Source of the DNA: Prosthecobacter debontii
GTDB lineage: Bacteria > Verrucomicrobiota > Verrucomicrobiia > Verrucomicrobiales > Akkermansiaceae
Direction: 5' to 3'
DNA length: 33,533 nt
Assembly (NCBI GenBank): GCA_945870855.1
Contig: CAMBTP010000031.1
Coordinates: forward strand, 1-33,533
Under the pieces are notes generated by a model, which was not told where the DNA came from, ran no database searches, and saw only the letters and a list, made by a program, of their open reading frames with translations. The translations under genes were made by a program, and so were the position numbers. Positions 24,633 through 33,112 of this stretch are shown here, piece by piece. Numbering within the stretch: the first letter of the stretch is position 1; each line of letters starts with the position of its first letter.

Positions 24633-25457
24633 TCAGCGACCACTGCTCCTGCGGCTGCCACCCCAGAAGACATTGTTCACACCTCCACGGAGGTTGATCT
24701 CTTTCATGTCGTTAATGGAAATGAGGCCGGTGTGACCGTCGAAGTATGAAACCACGGCCTTTCCCTGGTGGCGGTAGGCGATCTTGCCGTCACCGGTCTT
24801 GCCTTCGACGGGGGATTTTTCCCAAAGTAGGCCGCCGGATTGTTTGGCTCGCCAGTCGGTGGCAGTGATGAATGCACAGGTTTCGTCCGGATGGCTCATT
24901 GAAGCAATTGAACGTGCGGCAGCGGCGTTGGCTTCTCCCCAAGCGCCACCAGTCAGATTCTCGCCATTATAGCCGAAGCTCGCCGAGATGCGGCTCCAGT
25001 ATTTCTTCTTCGCACGGATGACTACAGGATCGAGGACCTGTTCGGGTAGCCCGTCGATACCTTCAAAGGGTTCGGCATCCTCGAACTCTTCCTTGTCGCC
25101 GATGAGTGCTTCGAGGTAGGCGCGGTTGTAATGCCACATCATGGAACCCTGTCCGTCCTTGTCGAAGGCATATACGGGAACAAATTTGCCGTTGTGATCG
25201 GTGGCATATAGCGCGTTGGCGCGGGAGAAGCCTCGAATCCTACTGATAGTGGTAACCACATCGGCTTTTTCCCGCAGTCGTTTGAAGCCGAATACCGACA
25301 GAGCCGCCAAGACTGCTATGATGGTGATGACGACCAACAACTCAACCAAGGTGAACCCGCTACTGCGGTAAGGGCGGCGGCTCTGCTGTGTGTGGATTCC
25401 TCGGTGGAACCCTGTTTTGGCAGTCACGGCTTGGGAAATGGCGGGGTATTCTTGCAT
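24633..25457 (-). CDS. type II secretion/type IV pilin-like pseudopilin
   Basis: A 274-residue protein with a class III prepilin signal: a basic leader, then SSG|FTLVELLVVITIIAVLAALSV with cleavage after Gly34 and Glu39 at +5. A long leader (34 residues) and a large globular part follow. The C-terminal body has WHYNRAYLEAL, ASMSHPDETCAFITATDW, HQGKAVVSYFDGHTGLISIND and GGVNNVFWGG. The 'FxDGH' stretch is typical of the abundant verrucomicrobial/planctomycete pseudopilin-like proteins. These are exported through a prepilin peptidase, but their role is largely unknown. It follows the beta-helix gene on the same strand. Its upstream region carries a possible promoter and two palindromes. Confidence 0.88.
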   Translation of the reverse strand: MQEYPAISQAVTAKTGFHRGIHTQQSRRPYRSSGFTLVELLVVITIIAVLAALSVFGFKRLREKADVVTTISRIRGFSRANALYATDHNGKFVPVYAFDKDGQGSMMWHYNRAYLEALIGDKEEFEDAEPFEGIDGLPEQVLDPVVIRAKKKYWSRISASFGYNGENLTGGAWGEANAAAARSIASMSHPDETCAFITATDWRAKQSGGLLWEKSPVEGKTGDGKIAYRHQGKAVVSYFDGHTGLISINDMKEINLRGGVNNVFWGGSRRSSGR

Positions 25458-25480
25458 ATGTGATTATCTGTTAGATCTAT

Positions 25481-25511
25481 TTCCCAAGGGATCACCGAGT
25501 TCCCTAGGGAA
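25481..25511. promoter_or_regulatory. two palindromes, candidate operator of the pseudopilin gene
   Basis: TTCCCTAGGGAA (25500-25511) is a perfect 12-bp palindrome. TTCCCAAGGGA (25481-25491) is a near copy. Their centres are about 20 bp apart, roughly two helical turns. They lie 24-54 bp upstream of the pseudopilin ATG. The first two bases of the perfect palindrome coincide with the end of a -10-like TATCTT. This is a good place for a dimeric repressor. The regulator is unknown. Confidence 0.5.
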
Positions 25512-25539
25512 GATATTCAATCTTTGGATGATAGCACAA
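25510..25539 (-). promoter_or_regulatory. possible sigma-70 promoter of the pseudopilin gene
   Basis: On the minus strand, TTGTGC (25534-25539) and TATCTT (25510-25515) are separated by 18 bp. Each matches 4 of 6 consensus bases. It is weak on its own; its overlap with the palindrome makes it worth noting. Confidence 0.3.
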
Positions 25540-25567
25540 TGGATTCGTAGGATGCTTGATTTGGTGT

Positions 25568-28045
25568 TCAGGGCATTTCCACACTCAGGCGCAGGAAGAG
25601 CTTGCCGTTCACCGCATTGCTCTTGGGCACGGTGATGGACATGGCGTCGGCAGCCGCGCCGTTTTCATTGACGAGCACTGGTGTCACGTTCGTCCAACCT
25701 GTGAGGTCAGTGCTCCATTGGCCGACTTGGGTGGTGACGGATTCGGATTCATCGCTGCGGGTGTAGCTGAGAACCAGATCCGAGCCTACGTTGGCAAGCG
25801 TTGGAAGGATGGACTGCGAGGAAATAACCGGGCTACCGCCGATTACGAATTCCATCAGATTGATGATGCCATCGCCGTCAGGGTCCGCACTGAGAAGTTT
25901 GGATGCGGCATCCGGCAGCAAGGCATTCGGGGTGAAGCCATCGACCCAGGTCACGAACGGGTCTGTTACGGTATTGGTTACCGTCACGGTGCTGGTCTGG
26001 TTATTAAATGTGGCCTGCTGATTTGCACCTAAATTGGTGGCGCTGAAAGTCTGGGAACCCGCAAGAGATCCGGGGAGGATTGGATAGTCTCCAGCAGCAG
26101 GCTGCACGGTGAACTCAGCAACCAAGGTGCCAGCGGCGGCATTGACAATGGCATTCAGCCCGGTTTTCTCGATCCGCAATACCCCTGCGGCAACCGTCGT
26201 GGTTCCTGCATAGGTATTGGCGCCACTCAAGGTGAGTTGACCCGCCCCCGATTTCTCCAGACCGCCGGTTCCGGTGAGAATCTGGCTGGTGCTTACATTA
26301 AAGCCGTTGCTATCAATCTTGAGTCCGCCGCTTTGTACATCCGCCACGTCGAGGTTTTCGATGAGGTTGCTCTCATCCCTTTTTGCTTTCAAGACGCCGC
26401 CGTTGAAGTTCACCGTCGCACTGCCGGTTCCACCCGAGATCTTATTCGCGTTCACGGTGCCGCCATTGAGATTGAGGGTGCCCGTTCCGTTATCGCGACC
26501 GACTTGCACCTCGTTGCCCACATTCAGGTTCGCCGAACCACTCAGCGTGTAGGTGCCAATTGATGAAGCACTGTTCACGTTGCCGATATAAACCTCGTTC
26601 GAGGTTGTCACCGTGCCACCGCTCTGCGTGAGAGCTCCCGTCGCCTGGTTGTGGCCGAGTATCAGTTTGTCGCTACCGGTCATGGTGCCACCCGTCATCG
26701 TCATGGTGCCGGATGCCCCCTGTTCCTTGCCGATGAAGATATTGTTTGCCACGGTGATGGCACCTGTGTCGCTCAAGTTGTAGGTGCCGGTGCCGATCTT
26801 GTTGTCGTCCCGCGTTCCCACGCCGAACTCCTTAATCACGCTGATCACGCCAGCCGTCTGGTTCAGGGTTCCGGTGCCATTGCGGCGGCCTACATACATG
26901 TTGCCGTTGCCGGTGGTGGTGAGCGTGCCGCCGTTTACATTCAAGATTCCAGTGCCGCTTTCACGACCAACGACGACTTCGTTGGCGACATTGAGCGCTC
27001 CTGTGCCGCTCAGCGTGTAAGTTCCAGATGCGCTGGCGTTTTCGTTGCCAATGTAGAGTTCGTTATTCGCGGTGATCGTTCCACCGCTTTGCACGACGGT
27101 GCCCACACCATTGTTGTGACCGACAATGAATTTTTCATCGCCGGTTTTGGTGATCGTCCCGCCGGTCATGTTTAGGGTGCCCGTTCCGCTCTCACGACCG
27201 ATGACAAAGTCACGGCCAGTGTTCAGCACTGCGCCGCTGTTGATGTTATAAGTGCCATTTCCTCCGCCGCTCTGTCCCACATAGAAATCATGGTTTAGCG
27301 TGATCGTTCCACCGCTTTGGGTGAGTGTTCCTGTGCCGTTTTCGCGGCCGATGAAAGTCTGGTCACCGCCGGTTTTTGTGAGCGTGCCGCCGGACATATT
27401 GAGCGTGCCGCTACCCCTGTTGTTACCGATAAAAATTTTGTTGTTCACCGTCATTGTGCCTGATTGGAGGTTCAGGGTGCCTTGACTGCCTGTGGAATCG
27501 CCTATGAAAAGCTCGCCGGAAACCGCGAGAGTCCCGCTGGTGTTCACACGCACCGTCCCTGTGCGATTGTCGCCGAAAGCACCTACTAGCAAATTTCCCG
27601 TGGCATTGAGCGAGCCGGAGCCTTGGGCGAAACCCGTGATGCCGCCTTCCACCGAACCCGTGTTCGCGAGGTTGTAGGTTCCAGCCGTGTCGTTCTGTCC
27701 CACAAACATCCAGCTACCACCACCTGTGCCTGCAGTGCCCGCCGTGTGATCCAGCCGTCCACCGCCACGTACGATGATATCCTTGGGAGTGAATGAGATA
27801 TCGGCGGTAATCGTGGCGATGTTGGGAGCGACCGTCGAGACAACGGCGTTTTCATCGTAGGCCGTATCCGGCACGCCGTTTGCAGACCAGTTGGTTGCGT
27901 CATTCCAGTCCGAACTGGTAGTTCCGGTCCAATTGTTGTCAGCGCCGTGGCTGAGCGACGCGCTGAAGCAGAGGACGATGGCGGTGACGAGTGGTGCTCC
28001 GAAGCTGAAGTTGCGGAGCGTGGCGGTTTTCAATTTTGGTTTCAT
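25568..28045 (-). CDS. secreted beta-helix repeat protein with autotransporter-associated strand repeat
   Basis: An 825-residue exported protein. The signal peptide is at about 1-35 (cleaved near SHGA|D). An N-terminal DNNWTGTTSSDWNDATNW segment is typical of these proteins. Residues ~188-545 form 13-14 short repeats of 24-28 residues, pattern G-T-L-N-x-S/T-G-G-T-x-T followed by F/Y-I/V-G-R/N, one beta-helix turn each. An autotransporter-associated beta-strand repeat follows (GGLEKSGAGQLTLSGANTYAGTTT, ~594-617; only key residues need matching). The C-terminus has ADPDGDGIINLMEFVIGGSP (~710-729), a calcium-loop-like module, and ends in a domain finishing KLFLRLSVEMP. No beta-barrel translocator is seen despite the autotransporter-type repeat. 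It is probably a surface or secreted adhesin or matrix protein. It begins 51 bp after the GH30 gene and is likely co-transcribed with it. Confidence 0.85.
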   Translation of the reverse strand: MKPKLKTATLRNFSFGAPLVTAIVLCFSASLSHGADNNWTGTTSSDWNDATNWSANGVPDTAYDENAVVSTVAPNIATITADISFTPKDIIVRGGGRLDHTAGTAGTGGGSWMFVGQNDTAGTYNLANTGSVEGGITGFAQGSGSLNATGNLLVGAFGDNRTGTVRVNTSGTLAVSGELFIGDSTGSQGTLNLQSGTMTVNNKIFIGNNRGSGTLNMSGGTLTKTGGDQTFIGRENGTGTLTQSGGTITLNHDFYVGQSGGGNGTYNINSGAVLNTGRDFVIGRESGTGTLNMTGGTITKTGDEKFIVGHNNGVGTVVQSGGTITANNELYIGNENASASGTYTLSGTGALNVANEVVVGRESGTGILNVNGGTLTTTGNGNMYVGRRNGTGTLNQTAGVISVIKEFGVGTRDDNKIGTGTYNLSDTGAITVANNIFIGKEQGASGTMTMTGGTMTGSDKLILGHNQATGALTQSGGTVTTSNEVYIGNVNSASSIGTYTLSGSANLNVGNEVQVGRDNGTGTLNLNGGTVNANKISGGTGSATVNFNGGVLKAKRDESNLIENLDVADVQSGGLKIDSNGFNVSTSQILTGTGGLEKSGAGQLTLSGANTYAGTTTVAAGVLRIEKTGLNAIVNAAAGTLVAEFTVQPAAGDYPILPGSLAGSQTFSATNLGANQQATFNNQTSTVTVTNTVTDPFVTWVDGFTPNALLPDAASKLLSADPDGDGIINLMEFVIGGSPVISSQSILPTLANVGSDLVLSYTRSDESESVTTQVGQWSTDLTGWTNVTPVLVNENGAAADAMSITVPKSNAVNGKLFLRLSVEMP
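26410..27409 (-). repeat. coding tandem repeats with a three-turn supermotif
   Basis: Within the beta-helix gene, repeats start at residues 213, 239, 264, 289, 315, 341, 366, 392, 420, 446, 470, 497 and 522. They fall into three classes in fixed order: 'GTLNMSGG' type, 'GTLTQSGG' type and 'GTYTLSG' type. The supermotif recurs every 76-80 residues (76, 77, 80, 76). Confidence 0.85.
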
Positions 28046-28096
28046 GGATTTTTGGTGTTTTGGAAATTAGTTTGTGTTCGATGGGTTGATTTTATT

Positions 28097-29542
28097 TCAA
28101 TGAGAAGCTTCAAAGTAGGTTTGGATGGCACGTGCGGGGATCTTGCATGCCACACTTTCACCCGCGACACCGAGTGCGAAGCCTGCGGCTTGTTCGGTTG
28201 GATTCACCACCACGATCGCCAGCGTGCCATCCGGATTGCTGAAAGCGATGGACTGTATCCCCTGAGGGCCGCCTTCCGAATGAATCCGGCGGGCACCGGG
28301 CTGGACGAACTTGCTGAAGTGGGCGAGGTAGTAAAACGAGGGACCATAGGTGACCTGCTTGGTATTCGTATCGACGATGACGGGGGCGTCGCAGAAGTTT
28401 CCGACGTGATTCGGCCCACCGCGCTGATCGAGCACAATGTTCCAGTCGATGAAACCACAGACGTAGTTGCGGAAGTCGCCGATGATGTTGCGGACGTAGC
28501 GTTCGCCATTTTCCCATTTTCCCATGTTGCCGGGAGCTCCTTCGACGCAGCCCTCGGTGAAAAGAATGTGCTTGTCCGGAAATTTTTCATGCACGCGCGC
28601 CGAGGAGGCGTAATCATCGCTCACATACCAATGCAGGCCCATGCCCCAAATATATTTGGCAGTGGCAGAGTCGCCGAGTTGTACGTCGGCGTATTTTTCG
28701 ATTAAGTCGCGGTTGTGATCGAGGGTGAGTAGCTTCACGTCCGCGAGGCCTGCGCCGTGCAATGCCGGGCCGAGGAAATCCCGGACAAAATCGCGCTCTT
28801 GTTCGGGGCTGTATTTGCAAGACTCCCAGGTCTGGTGGGCATCGACCTCGTTCTGCACGGAAAGAGCCCAGATCGGGATTTTTTCTTCCTCGGCCATCGC
28901 TTTTACGAATTTCACATACACATTCGCCCATGCTGGGCGGTATTCGTTGCGGAGTGATCCGCCGTCATCCATGCGATTGTTGGTTTTCATCCATGCAGGC
29001 GGGCTCCATGGTGACGCCATCAATTTGAAGCGGTCCGCTCCGGCGACCTTGCGGGTATCGTGGATCAGCGGCATCAGCCAGCGGCGCATCGGATCGAGGG
29101 TGAAATCGTGCAGGTCATAGTCGCCGGGCGTGGGGGTGAGCGACCAGATGTTTAGTGAAAAATCGCAGGAATTAATGTGGGTGCGGGCGAGCGTGTAGCC
29201 GATGCCTTCTTTGGGGTCGTAGTAGCGGCGGAGGATTTCCATGCGCTGCTCCTGCGGCAACTGCGCGAGGACCCAGGCCGAGGACTCGGTGAGCGCACCG
29301 CCGAAGCCGATGATTTCCTGAAAGGTCTTGGAGGGATCGCAGACGATGATGTTCTCGGCGGATGCCGCAACCTTGGTCGGGGCGGGCACGGCACTGAGTC
29401 TGTGGCCGTTGTCCTTGGCGGTCTCGACCACCGACCACGCATGGGCAGGTTTTCCGGCCGCGGAGGCATGGGTGATGATCATGGAAAGGCCGCCCAGCAG
29501 CAAGGTGTTGGCGACACTCAGGGATTTTAACAATGACTGCAT
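28097..29542 (-). CDS. secreted glycoside hydrolase family 30 enzyme
   Basis: A 481-residue exported GH30 protein (glucosylceramidase/O-glycosyl hydrolase-like). The signal peptide is about 1-29 (ending ASAAG). The GH30 start FQEIIGFGGALTESSAW (74-90) is followed by the (beta/alpha)8 barrel with ASPWSPPAWMKTNN. The acid/base residue is Glu232 in LSVQNEVDAHQTWESC and the nucleophile is Glu330 in HILFTEGC. The C-terminal beta-sandwich has YYLAHFSKFVQPGARRI and GTLAIVVVNPTEQ. The overall pattern is that of subfamily 1-like enzymes that cleave beta-glucosides, but the substrate (beta-1,6-glucan, glucosylceramide, xylan and others) cannot be decided. It sits between the GH5 gene (123 bp upstream) and the beta-helix gene on the same strand. 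Confidence 0.93.
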   Translation of the reverse strand: MQSLLKSLSVANTLLLGGLSMIITHASAAGKPAHAWSVVETAKDNGHRLSAVPAPTKVAASAENIIVCDPSKTFQEIIGFGGALTESSAWVLAQLPQEQRMEILRRYYDPKEGIGYTLARTHINSCDFSLNIWSLTPTPGDYDLHDFTLDPMRRWLMPLIHDTRKVAGADRFKLMASPWSPPAWMKTNNRMDDGGSLRNEYRPAWANVYVKFVKAMAEEEKIPIWALSVQNEVDAHQTWESCKYSPEQERDFVRDFLGPALHGAGLADVKLLTLDHNRDLIEKYADVQLGDSATAKYIWGMGLHWYVSDDYASSARVHEKFPDKHILFTEGCVEGAPGNMGKWENGERYVRNIIGDFRNYVCGFIDWNIVLDQRGGPNHVGNFCDAPVIVDTNTKQVTYGPSFYYLAHFSKFVQPGARRIHSEGGPQGIQSIAFSNPDGTLAIVVVNPTEQAAGFALGVAGESVACKIPARAIQTYFEASH

Positions 29543-29630
29543 GACGGAGACTTCAAGAATAGGTTGGGTGACTGAAGATGGCGAATTGGGGATTAAGTTA
29601 AGAATCTGCCATTTGGATCGAAACTGGCAA

Positions 29631-29646
29631 TAGTCCGAAATGACTA
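29631..29646. promoter_or_regulatory. dyad operator candidate TAGTC-N6-GACTA upstream of the GH30 gene
   Basis: TAGTCCGAAATGACTA has 5-bp inverted arms. It lies 89-104 bp upstream of the GH30 start. On the minus strand it is immediately followed by TTGCCA, a -35-like hexamer. Including one flanking base on each side, the 17-mer is identical to the one at 33096-33112 in the promoter region of the GH5 gene. Confidence 0.6.
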
Positions 29647-29665
29647 GGCCGCTGGCTTTTATTCA

Positions 29666-32600
29666 TCATGGCAAAAAGGTTCCTCGGAGACGCATGAACC
29701 GCTGATCAGCTCCGAAAATCGCGGCAGCATCACGCACCGTCACCTGCTCGCGGATGTCATCGAGGGGAATCACTTCGGTTTCTATGGTGAAACCCGCACC
29801 TGAATTCCACGTCCTCAAATCACTGGAAACCTCGCCGATGCATTTGAAGTCGAAACTCCGCCTCAAACGCGTGTAGGTGATGGATAGGAATCCGTCCTGA
29901 ATCCCAACGATAGGAAAACCACCGTTTTCGGTTGTTGCGCGGAGCCAAGGACTGATGCCGGAAGTGTAGGCAAAGAGATTGGCAAGCCCGTCGTGGTTTG
30001 GATCGGCATCCGGAGCGCTGAGGCTGGCGTTGGCGAGTTGGCCGGCGGAGAACCAAGTGTTTTGAAATGAGTTCCAACTTGAAGTTCCGGGTGGCAGTAC
30101 GGCGAGGCTAACGTTGTCAAAGAGGGCGGTGTTAAGGACGCCGTTGTTATGAGATGTTACTGCCAGGCCGACCAGAACTTCTGGGTTCATCGCGACGGCC
30201 ACGGCATGGCTGTTAGTCCAAGTTTCCCCGTCGTTGGATTGCCATCCGGTGAAAGTGCCGCCGCTGCGCACGATCCGCAGCCACAACGGCGCGTTGCTTG
30301 CGCTGAGTTGGTGGTCGGAGGTGCTTCCTCCCTCGGAGTTCCGCCATTGCAACCGCGTGCCTCCGCCCTCCGGGGTGACCAGTAACGAGACATTTTTGGC
30401 ACCTGCGGCATTGGACTCGCGCACCATCAATCCCACCTTCGCCCAATAGTCCGTGTTGGACATGCTCACGAGGCGCGCGGTGATCACGCAATCGCCACTG
30501 AGGGTCTGGGAGACGAAACTGAAGGTATCATCATTCCCCCAAATGTCCGCGCCGGAGCCCTGGAGAGTGAAGGTATCATCCACGAAACTAGAGATCCCTG
30601 CGATGCCTACATTTCCGATATCCTGCCGCAACCAAGCCGTAGGTAAGCCGGGAATGGTAAGACTGGCCTCTTCCGATGCAGCACCGAACACGTTGCCTGC
30701 GTAGGCGACGACCGTGTAGTAATACCTCAACCCTTTCTGGGGAAATCGGTCTGTGAACTCCGGCTCGGTGAGATAGGTCCCAACATTGGAATAAGGACCA
30801 CCCGATTGGGTCGCCCGTTTCACGGTGTAGTGCGACGCGCCGGACACAGGGTTCCAATGAAGCGTTGCGGCCTGGCCCGTGACCGCCGCTTCAAGGCCCT
30901 GAGGCGCGGCGGGTGCTGCTGCGGCTAGGACCCAACTGATAGCGACGACTGACTCCCGAAAATATTCCCACCCTGCGGGATAGGAACGTGTGCAAGTGAG
31001 ACCGTCGGTGGACCCGCCTTCCGAAGAAACATAGAAACCGTTGGAGCCTTGCAAGGTGAACGCTCCACTCAGGTTTTTAACAAGAAAACTCTCATCTGTG
31101 CCGATGCTTGCGGCGCCTGCGTAGAGTTTGTTGTCGGTAGTATTTAGCCGAAGGTATTTGCCATTTGATGCACGAAGAGCGGTGCGTCCGGCACCTGCAT
31201 CGGTCAAGGTGAAGCGCTCCCTTGTCCCTTCGCTGGTAGCGGTGGAAGAGGCGAGTTTGTCTCCGTTACGATAGGTCAGGTAGAGTCCGTTGCTCCCCTT
31301 GAGCGTGAGGGTCAGAACTGGAGCCTTCACCGGAGTGGTCGGCGGCACGGTGTCGTTTTCCCAAATGAAATTCACCGACGCGATGTTGTAGGAACCTGCC
31401 ACGTTCGCGATGCGGATCGCGTGCGTGCCCGCATTGGCGAAGCCGCCACTGCATACAATCGTCTGATAGGATGAGTCGCCGCCGGTGTCGGGAATCGTTG
31501 CGCTGGCAAGAACCCGCAGACCGTCTCCGTCCTGGATTTCCACCTTGCCGTCATCGCCGCCGCCCTTTGCAACGCGCAGTTCGATACGGTAAGTGCCGGG
31601 CTTGGCGACAGTGACAGTGTAGCGCATCCACTCGGGAGCCACGAACCAACCCACATTGTAGCCGTTGGACAAGGCGTCGGAGCAGGTTTGGATATCCACT
31701 CCGTTGTTGCGGTAGGCCCATCCTTCGTTCCATGCGGTGTAGTTGGAGGTGGTTAGATTGTAGTTTTCCCATGCGGTATCCAAGTAGGCATGGCCATTCA
31801 TCCCTTGGTCGTAGTCGGGCGCGTGGATGCGTCCCGGGATTTGATGCTGCGCAAAGGCTGCGGTATCTCGGTTACCTGGCTGGTTTTGGATCGAGCGGAT
31901 CACCTCGGTCTGGATGCGGCAGTTCTCCAAGCGCACGCTTTCGGCAAGTTGCATCAAAGTGGTGAACGCAGCCGATGGGCTCAAATCCGGCTTTGCGCCA
32001 CCGAAGTAGTCGAGGAGATCCTGGTATCCGGCAGCGAAAGTGGCGTCCACGAGGCCGTTGATGCTCTTGAATTTTTTCATCGGCCACCAAGACATGCCGA
32101 TGCCCTGGCCGCGGAGTAGTTCGACCATCCTGGTGAAATGGTCGTTGCTGTTTTCGCCATGCTCGCCGCACCAGATCGGACGGTTCTGGGCGGTCCGCAG
32201 GTCGAGAATCCACTGGATTTCCGTCGGGTGTTCTGCGGAGGACCAGTATTTGTGAAACACATAGACCATTTGCGGATCCCACGCAGGAGTGAGGCCGTTG
32301 TAATCGTTGCTATACCAGTTTCCCTCGATGAAGAGGATATGGTTGTCGCCGTTTGCGCGGATGGCATCGGTGATGCGTCCGTAAAGTGAGCGCAAGAGTG
32401 TGCCGCCGGGAAGGCCCCAGGCGGGCTCGTTGATCAAATCATATCCGGCGACCCATGACTGGTCCTTGTAACGTTCGGAAATCCGTTGCCAGAGGCGCAC
32501 GGTCTTGTCCTGGTTCGCCTCGCTATCCCAAAGCGAGGGAAGGTTGTCATCGTAATCGCTGATCGCATTGTTGCTCTGACCTCCGGGGGCGGCGTGCAGA

Positions 32601-33088
32601 TCGATGATGGCATAGATACCCGCCGCCGCGCACCATGAGATCACATTGTCCAGCAGGATAAATCCCTGATCGTTCCATTCATCGGGCATGTCACGATTGA
32701 CGAAATACTCGTAATGCAGAGGCAGACGCACGGCGTTGAAGCCCCAGCTCTTGACTTGGTTGACGTCAGCCTCGGTGATGTGATTGGCCAACCAGGTGTC
32801 GTAGAATGTCTTTGCGTTGGCAGGACCAACGAGGGTGGTCAGCTTTTGTTTCCAATCGTGCTGGGCGGGGGCTTGGGCAGTGGAGTTCATCAGGTAGCCC
32901 TCCATGACCATCCAGTTGCCAAAGTTGACCGCATTGAGAATGACTTCCTCATTGTTCGAGCTGTTGACGATCCGGGTGCCGCTGACTTGCAATAACTGCC
33001 CGGAGGTCACGCCAGGAAACAGGGCAAGGAAAAGAGCCAGCAGAGGTTTTAAAACGCGCACAACTTTATTTACCCTCGGTTTCCTCAT
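29666..33088 (-). CDS. multi-modular secreted GH5 glycosidase with carbohydrate-binding, fascin-like and FnIII modules
   Basis: A 1,140-residue exported enzyme. The signal peptide ends near SGQ (residue 31). The ATG at 33088 has no evident ribosome site; a GTG at 33061 (codon 10, preceded by GAGGG) would give a neater signal peptide. GH5 barrel about 35-370: NAVRLPLHYEYF (Arg121), acid/base Glu221 in YDLINEPAW, FHKYW (His279), nucleophile Glu309 in PIWCGEHGEN. A CBM6/35-like sandwich follows (~420-578), with YRIELRVAKGG and FANAGTHAIRIANV. Next is a fascin-like beta-trefoil (~591-712) with three 'LkgSNGxYL' turns, then FnIII (~727-812), a laminin-G/DUF1349-like sandwich (~818-996) and a C-terminal ADPNHDGLANLFAY module. 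Likely substrates are beta-1,3/1,4/1,6-glucans or mannans, undecided. It heads a cluster with GH30, the beta-helix protein and the pseudopilin. Confidence 0.93.
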   Translation of the reverse strand: MRKPRVNKVVRVLKPLLALFLALFPGVTSGQLLQVSGTRIVNSSNNEEVILNAVNFGNWMVMEGYLMNSTAQAPAQHDWKQKLTTLVGPANAKTFYDTWLANHITEADVNQVKSWGFNAVRLPLHYEYFVNRDMPDEWNDQGFILLDNVISWCAAAGIYAIIDLHAAPGGQSNNAISDYDDNLPSLWDSEANQDKTVRLWQRISERYKDQSWVAGYDLINEPAWGLPGGTLLRSLYGRITDAIRANGDNHILFIEGNWYSNDYNGLTPAWDPQMVYVFHKYWSSAEHPTEIQWILDLRTAQNRPIWCGEHGENSNDHFTRMVELLRGQGIGMSWWPMKKFKSINGLVDATFAAGYQDLLDYFGGAKPDLSPSAAFTTLMQLAESVRLENCRIQTEVIRSIQNQPGNRDTAAFAQHQIPGRIHAPDYDQGMNGHAYLDTAWENYNLTTSNYTAWNEGWAYRNNGVDIQTCSDALSNGYNVGWFVAPEWMRYTVTVAKPGTYRIELRVAKGGGDDGKVEIQDGDGLRVLASATIPDTGGDSSYQTIVCSGGFANAGTHAIRIANVAGSYNIASVNFIWENDTVPPTTPVKAPVLTLTLKGSNGLYLTYRNGDKLASSTATSEGTRERFTLTDAGAGRTALRASNGKYLRLNTTDNKLYAGAASIGTDESFLVKNLSGAFTLQGSNGFYVSSEGGSTDGLTCTRSYPAGWEYFRESVVAISWVLAAAAPAAPQGLEAAVTGQAATLHWNPVSGASHYTVKRATQSGGPYSNVGTYLTEPEFTDRFPQKGLRYYYTVVAYAGNVFGAASEEASLTIPGLPTAWLRQDIGNVGIAGISSFVDDTFTLQGSGADIWGNDDTFSFVSQTLSGDCVITARLVSMSNTDYWAKVGLMVRESNAAGAKNVSLLVTPEGGGTRLQWRNSEGGSTSDHQLSASNAPLWLRIVRSGGTFTGWQSNDGETWTNSHAVAVAMNPEVLVGLAVTSHNNGVLNTALFDNVSLAVLPPGTSSWNSFQNTWFSAGQLANASLSAPDADPNHDGLANLFAYTSGISPWLRATTENGGFPIVGIQDGFLSITYTRLRRSFDFKCIGEVSSDLRTWNSGAGFTIETEVIPLDDIREQVTVRDAAAIFGADQRFMRLRGTFLP

Positions 33089-33096
33089 CCGGGCTA

Positions 33097-33112
33097 TAGT
33101 CCGAAATGACTA
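33097..33112. promoter_or_regulatory. dyad operator candidate TAGTC-N6-GACTA between the GH5 gene and the divergent gene
   Basis: Same sequence as at 29631-29646. It lies 9-24 bp upstream of the annotated GH5 ATG (36 bp upstream of the alternative GTG). It also covers the first codons of the divergent plus-strand gene if that starts at 33106. A regulator bound here could affect both genes. Confidence 0.6.

Noticed and set aside
26410..27409. Possible CRISPR or satellite array
   Set aside because: The periodicity is a protein repeat in frame: DNA copies are diverged, have no constant repeat plus unique spacer structure, and encode beta-helix turns.
27947..28705. 252-codon plus frame opposite the GH30 gene
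   Set aside because: Antisense to the GH30 nucleophile region; no start signal or family match.
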